Notes: generated by a model not told the origin, from the sequence alone. Positions 36,888 to 46,257 are shown, numbered from the stretch's first letter. The stretch is 64,000 nucleotides of DNA from Ruegeria sp. HKCCD4315 (GCF_013112245.1 NZ_WVRN01000002.1:682001-746000); one strand, 5' to 3'. Numbers and translations: made by a program.

Positions 36888-39706
36888 CCCGCCTGCCCGA
36901 ACCCTATGGCACGCGCATTCGGCGCGACACCCCGGTGCGGTTTACCTTTGAAGGTCAAAACTTTAGCGGGTTTGACGGCGACGTAATCGCCTCGGCGCTG
37001 GCCGTGAACGGCCAGTGGATGCTGTCGCGCAGTTTCAAGTACCACCGCCCGCGCGGGTTGATGTCTATGGCGGGATCAGAGGCGGACACGCTGGTGCAGT
37101 TGCCCTCGGACCCCAACGTGCAGGCGGACCGCCACCCGATCACCGAAGGGCTGACGGTCACGGCACAAAACGTCAATGGCTCACTTGCGCGGGACCGGGA
37201 TGCGTTTCTCGACAAGCTGGGCCGTTTCATGCCCGTGGGCTTCTATTACCGCACCTTCATGGGCCCCACGCGTAATAGTTGGTTAAAGCTCTGGGAGCCA
37301 TTGATCCGCAAGAAGGCGGGTCTGGGTGTGCTCGACACAAACGCCGAACATAAGGACTTCGAAAAAGCAAACCTGTTCTGCGACCTGCTGGTCGTGGGTG
37401 GCGGTCTGGCGGGACTGACTGCAGCGATTGAAGCCGCTGAGGCAGGCGCCGATGTGATCCTGGCCGAGATGGAGCCGGATCTGGGTGGTGCGTTAACTTA
37501 CCGCCGCGACGGCGCGGACCGGCTGGCACACCTGACAGAGCGCGCAGATAAATTGGCCAACCTCCGGATCATGACCTCAACGATTGTGAATGGCTGGTAC
37601 GAGGATAACTGGTTGCCGTTGATCCGAGGCAACAAACTGTTCAAAACCCGCGCGCGAGAGGTCATTCTGGCAACCGGCTGCATCGAACAGCCCGCTGTGT
37701 TCCGCAACAACGACTTGCCAGGGATCATGCTGGGTTCGGCCGCGCAACGTCTGATACGCCACTATGCGGTCAAACCCGGTCAGCGTGCGGTGGTTCTGGC
37801 CGCCAATCCCGAAGGCTATCGCGTCGCGCAGGACTTGCGGGACGCGGGGGTCGAACTGGCCGCAATTGTTGACCCGCGCGATGGCGGCTCGGGCGAAGCA
37901 CTACAGGGCGTCCAGACCATTGCAGGCGATATCACTGAGGCGCACGGTAAAACCCATGTCACCGGCATCACAGTCGCCGGTCAGCGGATCGACTGCGATC
38001 TGGTGGTGGTCTCCGTCGGGTCAGCGCCCAGTTGGCAGTTGCCTTGTCAGGCTGGCGCAAAACTCAGCTACGATGACGCGACCGCCCGGTTCTCTCTGAC
38101 TTTGCCCAGTGGCCCACTTGGAACCGCAGGCAGCATCAACGGACCGGTCGCTGCGGATGTGGTGATCAATGATGCCCGCATCGCGAGCCATGCGGCGCTG
38201 GCTCGGCTGGGTCTGCCGCATGAAAAGATAGCCCAGATCGCCGACCCTGAAGCTGAATTGGCCAATTTCGAGCCCAACATCACCCCGCACCCCAAAGGCA
38301 AGGATTTCATCGACCGCGACGAGGATATTCAAGTCAAAGACCTGCAAAATGCGGCGAAAGAGGGCTATCGCGAGCTGGAGCTGATCAAGCGGTTTACCAC
38401 TGTGGGCATGGGACCATCGCAGGGTCGCCACTCCGCTCTGGCAACGGCGCGGGTTGTGGCCGACGCCACCGGGCGCAGTATTGCCGAGACCGGCGTGACC
38501 ACGGCGCGGCCCCCTTTTGCGCCGGAAACGCTGGGGGTATTGTCCGGGCATCACCATCCCGCGCAGCGGCGCAGCGCGTTGCATCAGGAGCACCTTCGCC
38601 TTAACGCTGATGTGCGACCGGTCGGCGCGTGGTGGCGGCCCTATTTCTACGGGCCTAAAGCCGATGCCAACCGGCTGATCGAAGAAGAAGTCAAAGCGGT
38701 ACGCGAAGGTGTCGGCGTGCTGGATGTCTCGACCCTTGGCGGGTTGGAAGTGCGCGGCCCGGATGCGGGCGAATTCCTCAACCGTATCTATACGATGGCG
38801 TATAAAAAACAGCCCGTCGGAAGATGCCGGTATTGTCTGATGACCAATGAAATGGGCACCGTGATAGATGATGGCGTCGCCTATCGTCTGGCTGAAGACA
38901 TGTATTATGTCACAGCCACCACCGGTGCTGTGGCCCGCGTCTATGCGGATATGCTGTTCTGGAACGCGCAATGGCGGCTGGATGTGGATGTGCTGAATGT
39001 CACTTCTGCTTTCTCCGGGTTCAACATCACCGGGCCAAAGGCGCGTCAGGTGGTCGAAGCACTGGACAGCGACATCGACTTCTCGCGCGACGGGTTTGCC
39101 TATCTTGACGGGCGCTCGGGTTCGGTGTCGAGCATACCAGTACGTGCCATGCGGATCGGCTTTACCGGCGAGCTGAGCTATGAGCTTCACTGCCCTTCAA
39201 GCTACGCCAAAACCCTATGGGATGCGATTTTGGCGGCGGGCGAACCCGTTGGTCTACGCCCTTACGGCCTTGAGGCAAGCCGGATCTTACGCCTAGAAAA
39301 AGGGCATATTCTGATTGGGCAGGATACAGACGCGCTGACCTCGCCGGACGAGCTGGGCTTTGACTGGGCCGTGTCCAAGACCAAACCGTTCTTCGTCGGC
39401 AAACGCTCCATCGAGATGCGCCGGAACAAGGGGCTGTCCCGCAAGCTGGTGGGCCTTAGCTTTGAAGGGGGCGATGTTCCGCACGAAAGCTGTCTGGTTC
39501 TGCGTGACGAAGTGCCGGTGGGGCATGTAACCTCGGTTCTGTGGTCCCCTACCCTGCGTAAACATATCGCGTTGGCCTATGTGGACGGGCGCGACGCTGA
39601 AATCGGCTCTCCTGTCACGGTGAAGTGTCGCAATGGCAATCGGGTTCAGGTGCCGGTCGAAGGTCATGCCTTCTTTGACCCGGACAACACGCGGCAGGAG
39701 GTATAA
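36884..39706 (+). CDS. soxA: Sarcosine oxidase alpha subunit family protein
   Basis: A 940-residue alpha subunit; ATG at 36884 overlaps soxD (ATGA). Order: an N-terminal 2Fe-2S-ferredoxin-like fold without cysteines (FEGQNFSGFDGDVIASALAVNG, SRSFKYHRPRG), an NAD-binding Rossmann region with VVGGGLAGLTAA (about 171-180), and from about residue 590 a folate-binding aminomethyltransferase half (AWWRPYFYG, ITGPKARQVVEAL, MRIGFTGELSYELH). The enzyme passes the methyl-derived C1 unit to tetrahydrofolate. It needs the neighbouring beta, gamma and delta subunits. Confidence 0.95.
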   Translation: MTRLPEPYGTRIRRDTPVRFTFEGQNFSGFDGDVIASALAVNGQWMLSRSFKYHRPRGLMSMAGSEADTLVQLPSDPNVQADRHPITEGLTVTAQNVNGSLARDRDAFLDKLGRFMPVGFYYRTFMGPTRNSWLKLWEPLIRKKAGLGVLDTNAEHKDFEKANLFCDLLVVGGGLAGLTAAIEAAEAGADVILAEMEPDLGGALTYRRDGADRLAHLTERADKLANLRIMTSTIVNGWYEDNWLPLIRGNKLFKTRAREVILATGCIEQPAVFRNNDLPGIMLGSAAQRLIRHYAVKPGQRAVVLAANPEGYRVAQDLRDAGVELAAIVDPRDGGSGEALQGVQTIAGDITEAHGKTHVTGITVAGQRIDCDLVVVSVGSAPSWQLPCQAGAKLSYDDATARFSLTLPSGPLGTAGSINGPVAADVVINDARIASHAALARLGLPHEKIAQIADPEAELANFEPNITPHPKGKDFIDRDEDIQVKDLQNAAKEGYRELELIKRFTTVGMGPSQGRHSALATARVVADATGRSIAETGVTTARPPFAPETLGVLSGHHHPAQRRSALHQEHLRLNADVRPVGAWWRPYFYGPKADANRLIEEEVKAVREGVGVLDVSTLGGLEVRGPDAGEFLNRIYTMAYKKQPVGRCRYCLMTNEMGTVIDDGVAYRLAEDMYYVTATTGAVARVYADMLFWNAQWRLDVDVLNVTSAFSGFNITGPKARQVVEALDSDIDFSRDGFAYLDGRSGSVSSIPVRAMRIGFTGELSYELHCPSSYAKTLWDAILAAGEPVGLRPYGLEASRILRLEKGHILIGQDTDALTSPDELGFDWAVSKTKPFFVGKRSIEMRRNKGLSRKLVGLSFEGGDVPHESCLVLRDEVPVGHVTSVLWSPTLRKHIALAYVDGRDAEIGSPVTVKCRNGNRVQVPVEGHAFFDPDNTRQEV

Positions 39707-39708
39707 GG

Positions 39709-40260
39709 ATGCAGATCTATCCGTTGCAACCGGGCGGGGCCGCCGAGGGTGTGACCCTTGCGTCAGGACCGGTCACGCTGTCTGAAATGACCGCTCTGCC
39801 ACGCTTTGGCCTGAAGGGCCGCGGTAGCGCCGACTGGCTTGCCGCACAAGGGCGTAAACTGCCCGAGATCAATCGATTGAGCGATGGTGTTCTACGCCTT
39901 GGCGGCAATGATCTTGTTGTCATCGAAGGGGCCGACGACCTGCGCGCCGCATGGCAGGCAGCAGACGCGCCCAAAGGTTATAATGCATGGCGCGAAGAAA
40001 CATGGGCCTGGATGCATTTGTCCGGCCCGCGGCTTGATGATCTGATGGCCAAGATTTGCCCAGTGAACCTGCGTGCAAACGCATTCACCGAAGGCCATAT
40101 CTTCCAAACCCGCGTCGGTTACACAGAAGCGGTTGTGTGGCGCGCGCATCATAAGGGGTTGGACGGATTCTGCGTTCTTTTCGACATCTCCGCCACTGCC
40201 TTTTTCGCCCAAGCCATTGAAACCGCCGCTCAGGAGTTCAAGAAAGAGGCTGCACTGTGA
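39709..40260 (+). CDS. soxG: Sarcosine oxidase gamma subunit family protein
   Basis: A 183-residue protein two bases after soxA, in the place and size range of the gamma subunit, which helps form the alpha-beta interface. Family-like segments are LPRFGLKGRGSADWLAAQGRKLPEINRLS and WAWMHLSGPRLDDLMAKICPVNLR. It belongs to the GcvT-like fold family without catalytic residues. The stop overlaps the next gene's GTG by 4 bases. Confidence 0.9.
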   Translation: MQIYPLQPGGAAEGVTLASGPVTLSEMTALPRFGLKGRGSADWLAAQGRKLPEINRLSDGVLRLGGNDLVVIEGADDLRAAWQAADAPKGYNAWREETWAWMHLSGPRLDDLMAKICPVNLRANAFTEGHIFQTRVGYTEAVVWRAHHKGLDGFCVLFDISATAFFAQAIETAAQEFKKEAAL

Positions 40261-41222
40261 ATTCCCCTGTCACCATCCTTCACACAGACAACCCCGCTGC
40301 GTCCAAGGCCCTACTGGCCCAGCGGCACCCGGATTTGGAAATCCACACCTGTGACAGTTACGAGGCTTTGCCGCAGATGATCGCGGATACCAAAGCTGAG
40401 GTGGTCTATTCCGTCCGCTTTGCAGGCACACCCGGCTTTCCCCGCCAGGTACTGATTGATGCGCCCAGCGTCAAATGGGTTTCGGTCGGCGGCTCGGGCA
40501 CCGACCATATGAATCCTTGGGACCCTGAAACCCTTACCGTGACCAACGCCGCCGGGGTGGCCGCTGACATGATGGCGCAATATGCGCTGGGGGCAATGTT
40601 CCACTTTACGTTGGAACTGCCTGGGTTTCGCGCGGCTCAAACCCGTCGCGAATGGGTGTCGGGCACGGTTGAACCAATTGACGGCAAAACGGTACTAATC
40701 CTCGGCCTCGGCCAAACCGGTATGGCTGTCGCCGCACGGTACAAGGCGATGGGTTTGACCACGGTCGGTGTACGGGCCCGTCCAAAACAGACCCCAAACG
40801 TAGATGAAGTGTATGGCATGGACGATCTGCACGACCTTTGGGCGCGTGCGGATTTCATCGTCGTCTGTGTCCCGCTGCTGGACAGTACCAAAGGTCTGGT
40901 CAATGCCCGCGCATTTGCCGGCATGAAGCCCGGCGCCGTGATCATCGACGTCTCGCGCGGCGGTGTGATAGATGAAGCCCCTCTGGTTTACGCGCTGGAA
41001 ACCGGCGCGTTGAAAGGCGCGGCGCTTGATGTCTTTACCATCGAACCACTGCCTTCAGACCATGTGCTTTGGGGCTTCGAAAATGTGATCATCACCCCAC
41101 ATTGCTCATCGGTTTATGAGGGGTGGGACCTGAAATCGGTCGAGATGTTTTCTGACAACCTCTGGCGCTATCGCAAGGGTGAAGCGCTGACCAATATCGT
41201 TAACCCCGAACGAGGATACTGA
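40257..41222 (+). CDS. D-2-hydroxyacid dehydrogenase family protein
   Basis: A 321-residue NAD(P)-dependent dehydrogenase beginning at a GTG that overlaps soxG. Coenzyme motif GLGQTG (150-155) follows ILIL-type strand residues. The catalytic set is complete: Arg234 (DVSRGG), Glu263 (TIEP) and His282 (TPHCSS). It reduces a 2-oxo acid or oxidises a D-2-hydroxy acid such as glyoxylate/glycerate-type substrates. Co-expression with sarcosine oxidase and an MttB homologue suggests it handles the carbon skeleton left after demethylation. That is inference. Confidence 0.9.
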   Translation: MNSPVTILHTDNPAASKALLAQRHPDLEIHTCDSYEALPQMIADTKAEVVYSVRFAGTPGFPRQVLIDAPSVKWVSVGGSGTDHMNPWDPETLTVTNAAGVAADMMAQYALGAMFHFTLELPGFRAAQTRREWVSGTVEPIDGKTVLILGLGQTGMAVAARYKAMGLTTVGVRARPKQTPNVDEVYGMDDLHDLWARADFIVVCVPLLDSTKGLVNARAFAGMKPGAVIIDVSRGGVIDEAPLVYALETGALKGAALDVFTIEPLPSDHVLWGFENVIITPHCSSVYEGWDLKSVEMFSDNLWRYRKGEALTNIVNPERGY

Positions 41223-41223
41223 C

Positions 41224-42771
41224 ATGGCAAGAGAAAGACGCAGCACCCGGGGTGGCGGGCGACGTGGCAAAAGCGATCGCGGTAGCGCGGCCATCCGGCA
41301 GTTGCCCTGGCAGGATGTGATCAACACGTCACCCAAGATGGAATTGCTGAGCGAAGAGCAACTGGATCAGCTTCACGCCACGTCGATGCGTATCCTGTCT
41401 GAAGCAGGTATTCGTGTCATGGGCGACAACGTGATGGACCTGTTTGAACAGGCCGGAGCCCTGGTGGACCGCGACACCAAGACGATCCGTATCGACGAAA
41501 GCATCGTCAATGAGGCTCTGAAAACCGTTCCGAAGACCTTTACGCTGACAGGCCGCAACTCGGACAAACGGATTACGTTGGGTGGCGACCACGTCAATTT
41601 CGGTCTCGTGGCCGGTCCGCCGAATGTGCATGATTGCATCAACGGGCGACGTTCGGGCAATTATGAAGACTATTGCAACTTCATCAAGCTGGCGCATCAT
41701 TTCAACGCCATCCACCTGATCGGCAATCAGGTGACCGCGCCGCAGGAAATGCCAGCCAACAACCGACATCTGGATACCTACAACGCAAACCTCAGTTATA
41801 GCGACCTCAGTTTTCACGCCACAGCGATTGGCCGAGGGCGGGCGATGGATGGCATCAATATGATGGCCATCGCGCGGGGTATCTCGTTGGATCAAATGCG
41901 AGCAGATCCGGGGCTGATTACCATCATTTCCGTGAACTCGCCCCGCCTGTTTGATGACGCGATGGGCGACGGATTGATTGCCATGGCCGAACATGGCCAG
42001 CCGGTCACGATCACGCCCTTCACCCTGATGGGCGCTATGACCCCTGTCACCCTTCCCGCCGCTTTGGCCCAGCAAAATGCCGAGGCGCTGTTCGGCGTGA
42101 CCCTGACCCAATTGGTCAATCCCGGCACGCCGGTGATGTACGGGGCGTTCACGTCGAACGTGGACATGCGCTCGGGGGCGCCCGCCTTTGGAACGCCAGA
42201 AAACACCAAGGCCAATATGATCAGCGGTCAGCTGACCCGCCGTTATGGCATTCCCTACCGAACTTCGAACGCCAACGCCTCGAACGTGGTCGATTTGCAG
42301 GCAGCCTATGAGACGATGATGGCAACTTGGGGCGCTGTGCTGGGTGGGGCCAATCTGGTCTATCACGCAGCCGGTTGGCTCGAAGGTGGGCTGACGGCGT
42401 CTTATGAGAAGCTCGTCATGGATGTGGAAATCCTGCAAAACATGATGGAGTATCTGAAGCCTCTGAAATTCGACGAAAGCGAACTGGCGCTGGACGCGAT
42501 CAAAGACGTGCCCACTGGTGGCCATTTCTTTGGCACTGAACACACGATGGAGCGCTATGAAACTGCGTTTTATGCCCCCATGCTGTCCGACTGGCAAAAC
42601 CATGGCGCATGGGAAGCCGCGGGGTCCAAGACAGCGCTGAACCGGGCTACCGAAATCTGGCAGCAGGCGCTGCGCGAATACGAAGAACCGGTAATGGACC
42701 CAGCGATCCGCGAGGAGTTGGACGCTTATATTGCCAAGCGCAAAGAAGAAATCGGTTCCGACGAGCCCTAA
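41224..42771 (+). CDS. Trimethylamine methyltransferase (MttB) superfamily protein, non-pyrrolysine
   Basis: A 515-residue MttB-superfamily protein, one base after the dehydrogenase. It has a basic N-terminal tail (ARERRSTRGGGRRGKSDRG), a barrel start LLSEEQLDQLHATSMRILSEAGIRVMG, then FGLVAGPPNVHDCINGRRSGNYEDYCNFIKLAHHF, and an ending TGGHFFGTEHTMERYETAFYAP. The frame has no internal stop, so no pyrrolysine. It is the last gene of the sox operon and ends at a bidirectional terminator. Relatives demethylate quaternary amines such as glycine betaine; no corrinoid partner is adjacent. Confidence 0.9.
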   Translation: MARERRSTRGGGRRGKSDRGSAAIRQLPWQDVINTSPKMELLSEEQLDQLHATSMRILSEAGIRVMGDNVMDLFEQAGALVDRDTKTIRIDESIVNEALKTVPKTFTLTGRNSDKRITLGGDHVNFGLVAGPPNVHDCINGRRSGNYEDYCNFIKLAHHFNAIHLIGNQVTAPQEMPANNRHLDTYNANLSYSDLSFHATAIGRGRAMDGINMMAIARGISLDQMRADPGLITIISVNSPRLFDDAMGDGLIAMAEHGQPVTITPFTLMGAMTPVTLPAALAQQNAEALFGVTLTQLVNPGTPVMYGAFTSNVDMRSGAPAFGTPENTKANMISGQLTRRYGIPYRTSNANASNVVDLQAAYETMMATWGAVLGGANLVYHAAGWLEGGLTASYEKLVMDVEILQNMMEYLKPLKFDESELALDAIKDVPTGGHFFGTEHTMERYETAFYAPMLSDWQNHGAWEAAGSKTALNRATEIWQQALREYEEPVMDPAIREELDAYIAKRKEEIGSDEP

Positions 42772-42774
42772 AGA

Positions 42775-42801
42775 AAAGGCCGGGTTATCAGCCCGGCCTT
42801 T
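42775..42801. terminator. Bidirectional intrinsic terminator between convergent operons
   Basis: A perfect 10-bp stem (42775-42784 and 42792-42801), arms AAAGGCCGGG and CCCGGCCTTT around a 7-base loop. It lies four bases past the MttB homologue stop and two bases before the end of the convergent isomerase gene, and serves both. Confidence 0.9.
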
Positions 42802-42803
42802 GT

Positions 42804-43544
42804 TTACAACAGATCGAACAAGCGCCCCGGCACGTTTCCTTGTCGGGGCAAGCCCAAAGCCCGCATCAGCGCAAACATCATGGCCTGATTGGACGTCACC
42901 ACGGGTTTGCCCAGCGTGGCTTCGATCCGGTCTACGGCCTCGACCGCGCGCATGTCGGTACAGCTGAGCACGATGGCTTCGGCTTCTGGATGGTCGGCCT
43001 GACAGGCCAGATCGAACACCTCATCCGGGGTTAGTTCACCCTGCCCGTAATTCCCAAGTTCACGACCAATATCTGCGCATTTGACTGTTGTGATCTGGTT
43101 CTGTGCCAGAAAATCAACCGCCTGCGTGTTGATCTCGCCCAGATAGGGTGACGAGAACCCCACTTTGGTCACGCCCAAAGCCTTGATCGCATAGATCAAT
43201 GATCCGGCGGCGGTAAAAGATAGTGCACCGGACCCTGCCTTGATGTCCTGTGCCAATTGCTCATCAAATGACGGGCCGTGTGTCAGGGTGGCGGACGTGC
43301 AGCCATAGAGCACCGCATCAGGCCGCACGCCTGCTATCATCTTCAGATCATGGCTGATGTCCGAGGCGCCGAGTCCAGCCATCTGGTCCGAACCTGGGAT
43401 CTCATCCACATCATATCCACCCATGCGCTGAAAATGCACCGTCGTGTCCGGGCAACGCATCAGCATCATGTCTGCCTCAAGGTTGGTGTTGGTGAACGGC
43501 ACCAGCACACCGATCTTGGCCCGTGTTCGGGTTTCGTGGGTCAT
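42804..43544 (-). CDS. Maleate isomerase / Asp-Glu racemase superfamily protein
   Basis: A 246-residue protein from the ATG at 43544, which overlaps the aminotransferase stop (ATGA). It starts KIGVLVPFTNTNLEADMMLM, the maleate cis-trans isomerase / arylmalonate decarboxylase-like pattern, and has VLYGCTSATLTHG and IVLSCTDMRA carrying the two catalytic cysteines. Isomerisation or racemisation of a dicarboxylate or amino-acid derivative is likely. It is last in the HyuA-HyuB-aminotransferase operon. It might process the N-carbamoyl or dicarboxylate product of the hydantoinase. The substrate is not certain. Confidence 0.85.
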   Translation of the reverse strand: MTHETRTRAKIGVLVPFTNTNLEADMMLMRCPDTTVHFQRMGGYDVDEIPGSDQMAGLGASDISHDLKMIAGVRPDAVLYGCTSATLTHGPSFDEQLAQDIKAGSGALSFTAAGSLIYAIKALGVTKVGFSSPYLGEINTQAVDFLAQNQITTVKCADIGRELGNYGQGELTPDEVFDLACQADHPEAEAIVLSCTDMRAVEAVDRIEATLGKPVVTSNQAMMFALMRALGLPRQGNVPGRLFDLL

Positions 43545-44608
43545 GACGTCACCTCTTTCAAAACGGTCAGGCACCGATCCATTACGGGTTCTTCACAGAT
43601 GGTGGCGCGCAGACAATCGCCCAGACCATAGCCCCCCATGCCGCGCATCAGTAAACCTTGGGCACGCAGGGCAGCATCTGCCTTTTGCGCCATCTCCACA
43701 TCCGCAAAACGGATCAACACGAAATTCGTATGGCTGGGCGCGACCGTCAGCCCCAGAGCGCGGCACCCATTGGCGAACTGATCCCGAATAGCAGCGGTTT
43801 TGGAAACCGTATCCAGCATATGGTCCTGATCCCGCATCGCTGCGGTCGCCATGGCCTGCGAAGGGATCGAGACATTGTTCGGGTTCAACAGCTTCCGCAC
43901 CTCACCGGCAATAGCGTCGGGGAACAGACCCCAACCCACGCGCGCGCCCGCCAATCCGTAGGCCTTGGAAAAGGTTCGCATGACCACAGTGTCGCCGCGA
44001 TCTACCAGCGCGAAGACTTCGTCCGGGTTTTGATCCTGATCGGCGAACTCGGCATAGGCCTGGTCGAACACCAACAACACGTCCGCCGGTAACGCGTTAC
44101 GCAGGCGGACAATTTCGGCATTCGGGATCAATGTCCCGGTGGGGTTGCCCGGGTTACAGACAAAAGCAATCCGCGTTTGAGGTGTGATAGCGGCCAATAT
44201 GTCATCAACCGAAACGGTCAAATCCACCTCACGCGCTTTCACGTAGTCGGCCTGCACTTGCGCCGTTGCAGAAGCCACGTAAGCATAGCCATAATCCGTT
44301 CCCAGCACCCGGTCGCCCGGCCCGGCGAATGCCCGGATCAGGCATCCGATCAACTCCATAGAGCCCGCACCGCACAGGATATTCCCGGCCGCGACACCAT
44401 GGGTTTCGGCAATTGCAGCGCGAAGCTCTGGCCAATCGGGATCGGGGTAAAGTGGCATTTGATCCAACGCCGCCTGCCCTGCCGCAACCGCCGCTGGACT
44501 GGCTGGAAAGGCGCTTTCGTTTTGGGCCAGAGACACGGTTTCGGGCCCACCCAAATCCGCCAGCGCGTAAGCTGCCATCAGGCGGACATGCTCGACTGCG
44601 CGGATCAT
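43541..44608 (-). CDS. Class I/II aminotransferase, histidinol-phosphate-aminotransferase-like
   Basis: PLP enzyme of fold type I, 355 aa. PLP contacts include CNPGNPTGTL, FDQAYAEF (Asp182, Tyr185) and Lys215 in RTFSKAYGLAGARVGWG. It resembles HisC, but no histidine genes are nearby, and its place between hyuB and an isomerase, with 4-base overlaps on both sides, points to amino-acid catabolism. It interconverts an amino acid and an oxo acid. The specific pair is unknown. Confidence 0.9.
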   Translation of the reverse strand: MIRAVEHVRLMAAYALADLGGPETVSLAQNESAFPASPAAVAAGQAALDQMPLYPDPDWPELRAAIAETHGVAAGNILCGAGSMELIGCLIRAFAGPGDRVLGTDYGYAYVASATAQVQADYVKAREVDLTVSVDDILAAITPQTRIAFVCNPGNPTGTLIPNAEIVRLRNALPADVLLVFDQAYAEFADQDQNPDEVFALVDRGDTVVMRTFSKAYGLAGARVGWGLFPDAIAGEVRKLLNPNNVSIPSQAMATAAMRDQDHMLDTVSKTAAIRDQFANGCRALGLTVAPSHTNFVLIRFADVEMAQKADAALRAQGLLMRGMGGYGLGDCLRATICEEPVMDRCLTVLKEVTS

Positions 44609-46257
44609 GACGTCCCTCCATATGCTTTCGCGCCTGCTTCGGTCACGAGACCACGTTTGAGGTCCAGCGCCAGAGCCTTTGGATCCCGTTCTGAAGGATC
44701 GCCAAAGCCTCCACCGCCCGGCGTGTCGAAGATCAGGTAATCATCGCCTTCCACTCGCAGTTCTCCTTTGCCGGGAATGTCACCGTTGCCATCGCGGAAC
44801 CGGATGCGCCCCGGGGCACCGGGCTGGCCGCCCATTCGGCCCAAGGCTGGGAACTTCAGACGCTCGACCGAAAGGAAAACGATGAAAGGCGCGTTGTTGG
44901 ACGAGGTCATTTCGATCCTTTGTCCCAACCCTCCGCGATATTTACCTGCGCCGCCTGAATCCGGCAGCAGTTCGCGCCGCCACATCACGACTGGTGCGAC
45001 GCTTTCAGTGATCTCGACCTGCGATCCAAACACGCCCGAGGGGTAGGCGGTTGCAGACAATCCGTCTGCGTGGGGTCGCGCGCCGGTGCCACCATTGTGG
45101 ACCGGTTCGATCGCAAATTCCCGCCCGCCATTGGCTGCAACTTCGGGCGCGTGGCGCATCGGCAGGTCGAACATACAAGAAGCTCCTTCAGCCGGGACCT
45201 GATCCGGCAAGGCTTGATGCAAGCACCCCAGGACCAAATCAGGTGTCACCTGTCCCAACGTATGGCGCATCGCAACCGGCACCGGGCGTTGCGCATTCAG
45301 GATGCAGCCCTTGGGGCCATCCACCGTGAACGGCTCCAGCGAGCCTGCATTGTTCGGAATGTCCGGGCCAACGATGCAGCGCAAGGCAAACACCGTATAG
45401 GCCGTTGCATAGTTCAACGGGACGTTGATACCTTTTTTCGAACAACCCGATGTGCCGGTAAAATCCACATGCATCCCGTCCTTGGTGACAGTCAGCGTGG
45501 CGTGCAACTCCAGCTCATTCTCATATCCGTCCATGCGCAGCACGTTCTTGTAAACGCCTTCTGGCACCTCGGCGATGGCCTCTAGCGCGCCCTTGCGCGA
45601 GGTTTCGATGATATAGCTGCCCAACGTGTCCAGATCGTCGATCCCGAACTCTTCCATCATCGCCACCAGACGGTTCACACCGGCTTCGCAACAAGCGATC
45701 AGAGCGTAGATGTCGCCTTCGTTGGCAATCGGCTCGCGCGAGTTGGCGCGGATAATGTCCATCAAAAGCGCGTTGGGCGTACCTTCTTCGACCAGTTTAC
45801 AAGGCGGGATCAAAAGGCCTTCGTCGTAGATGTCTGACCCCTCTGGCCCCATCCCCAGACCACCCAGATCGACCAGATGCGAGGTGCACGATGTAAACCC
45901 AACAACTTTGCCATCCTTGAACGCGGGCATCATCAGCAGAAAGTCGTTCAGGTGCCCCGAGGCCAGCCACGGATCATTGGTCATGTAGATGTCGCCGGGT
46001 TTCATGTCCTGCAGCGCAAATCGCTCTCGCAAGTGCAGAACAGCTTCGGCCATTGTGTTGATATGGCCGGGCGTGCCGGTCACGGCCTGGGCCAGCATCC
46101 GACCATTGACGTCAAAGATACCGGCGGAAATATCGCCACATTCGCGTACAATGGGCGAGAACGCGGCACGGATCAGGGTTTGGCCCTGCTCTTCTACTAC
46201 GGCCAGCAGGCGGTTCCACATCACTTGCAAACGGGCGGGGGAAAGTTCAGCAGTCAT
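44605..46257 (-). CDS. hyuB: Hydantoinase B / oxoprolinase family protein
   Basis: A 550-residue HyuB-type subunit. Family segments are RAAFSPIVRECGDISAGIFD, GTPGHINTM, GDIYMTNDPWLASGHLNDFL and GGAGKYRGGLGQRIEM, ending DYLIFDTPGGGGFGDPSERD. With HyuA it should hydrolyse a cyclic amide (N-methylhydantoin, hydantoin or 5-oxoproline) at the cost of ATP. Four-base overlaps join it to hyuA upstream and the aminotransferase downstream. Acetone carboxylase is the main alternative in this family, but no gamma subunit gene is present. Confidence 0.93.
   Translation of the reverse strand: MTAELSPARLQVMWNRLLAVVEEQGQTLIRAAFSPIVRECGDISAGIFDVNGRMLAQAVTGTPGHINTMAEAVLHLRERFALQDMKPGDIYMTNDPWLASGHLNDFLLMMPAFKDGKVVGFTSCTSHLVDLGGLGMGPEGSDIYDEGLLIPPCKLVEEGTPNALLMDIIRANSREPIANEGDIYALIACCEAGVNRLVAMMEEFGIDDLDTLGSYIIETSRKGALEAIAEVPEGVYKNVLRMDGYENELELHATLTVTKDGMHVDFTGTSGCSKKGINVPLNYATAYTVFALRCIVGPDIPNNAGSLEPFTVDGPKGCILNAQRPVPVAMRHTLGQVTPDLVLGCLHQALPDQVPAEGASCMFDLPMRHAPEVAANGGREFAIEPVHNGGTGARPHADGLSATAYPSGVFGSQVEITESVAPVVMWRRELLPDSGGAGKYRGGLGQRIEMTSSNNAPFIVFLSVERLKFPALGRMGGQPGAPGRIRFRDGNGDIPGKGELRVEGDDYLIFDTPGGGGFGDPSERDPKALALDLKRGLVTEAGAKAYGGTS

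Noticed and set aside
26376..42771. Possible pyrrolysine (amber) read-through in the MttB homologues
   Set aside because: Both genes read through at full length without an internal stop codon, and no pyrrolysine tRNA or synthesis gene is visible.
43541..44608. Histidine biosynthesis HisC
   Set aside because: The sequence is HisC-like, but it sits inside a hydantoinase operon with no histidine genes, so a biosynthetic call is not supported.
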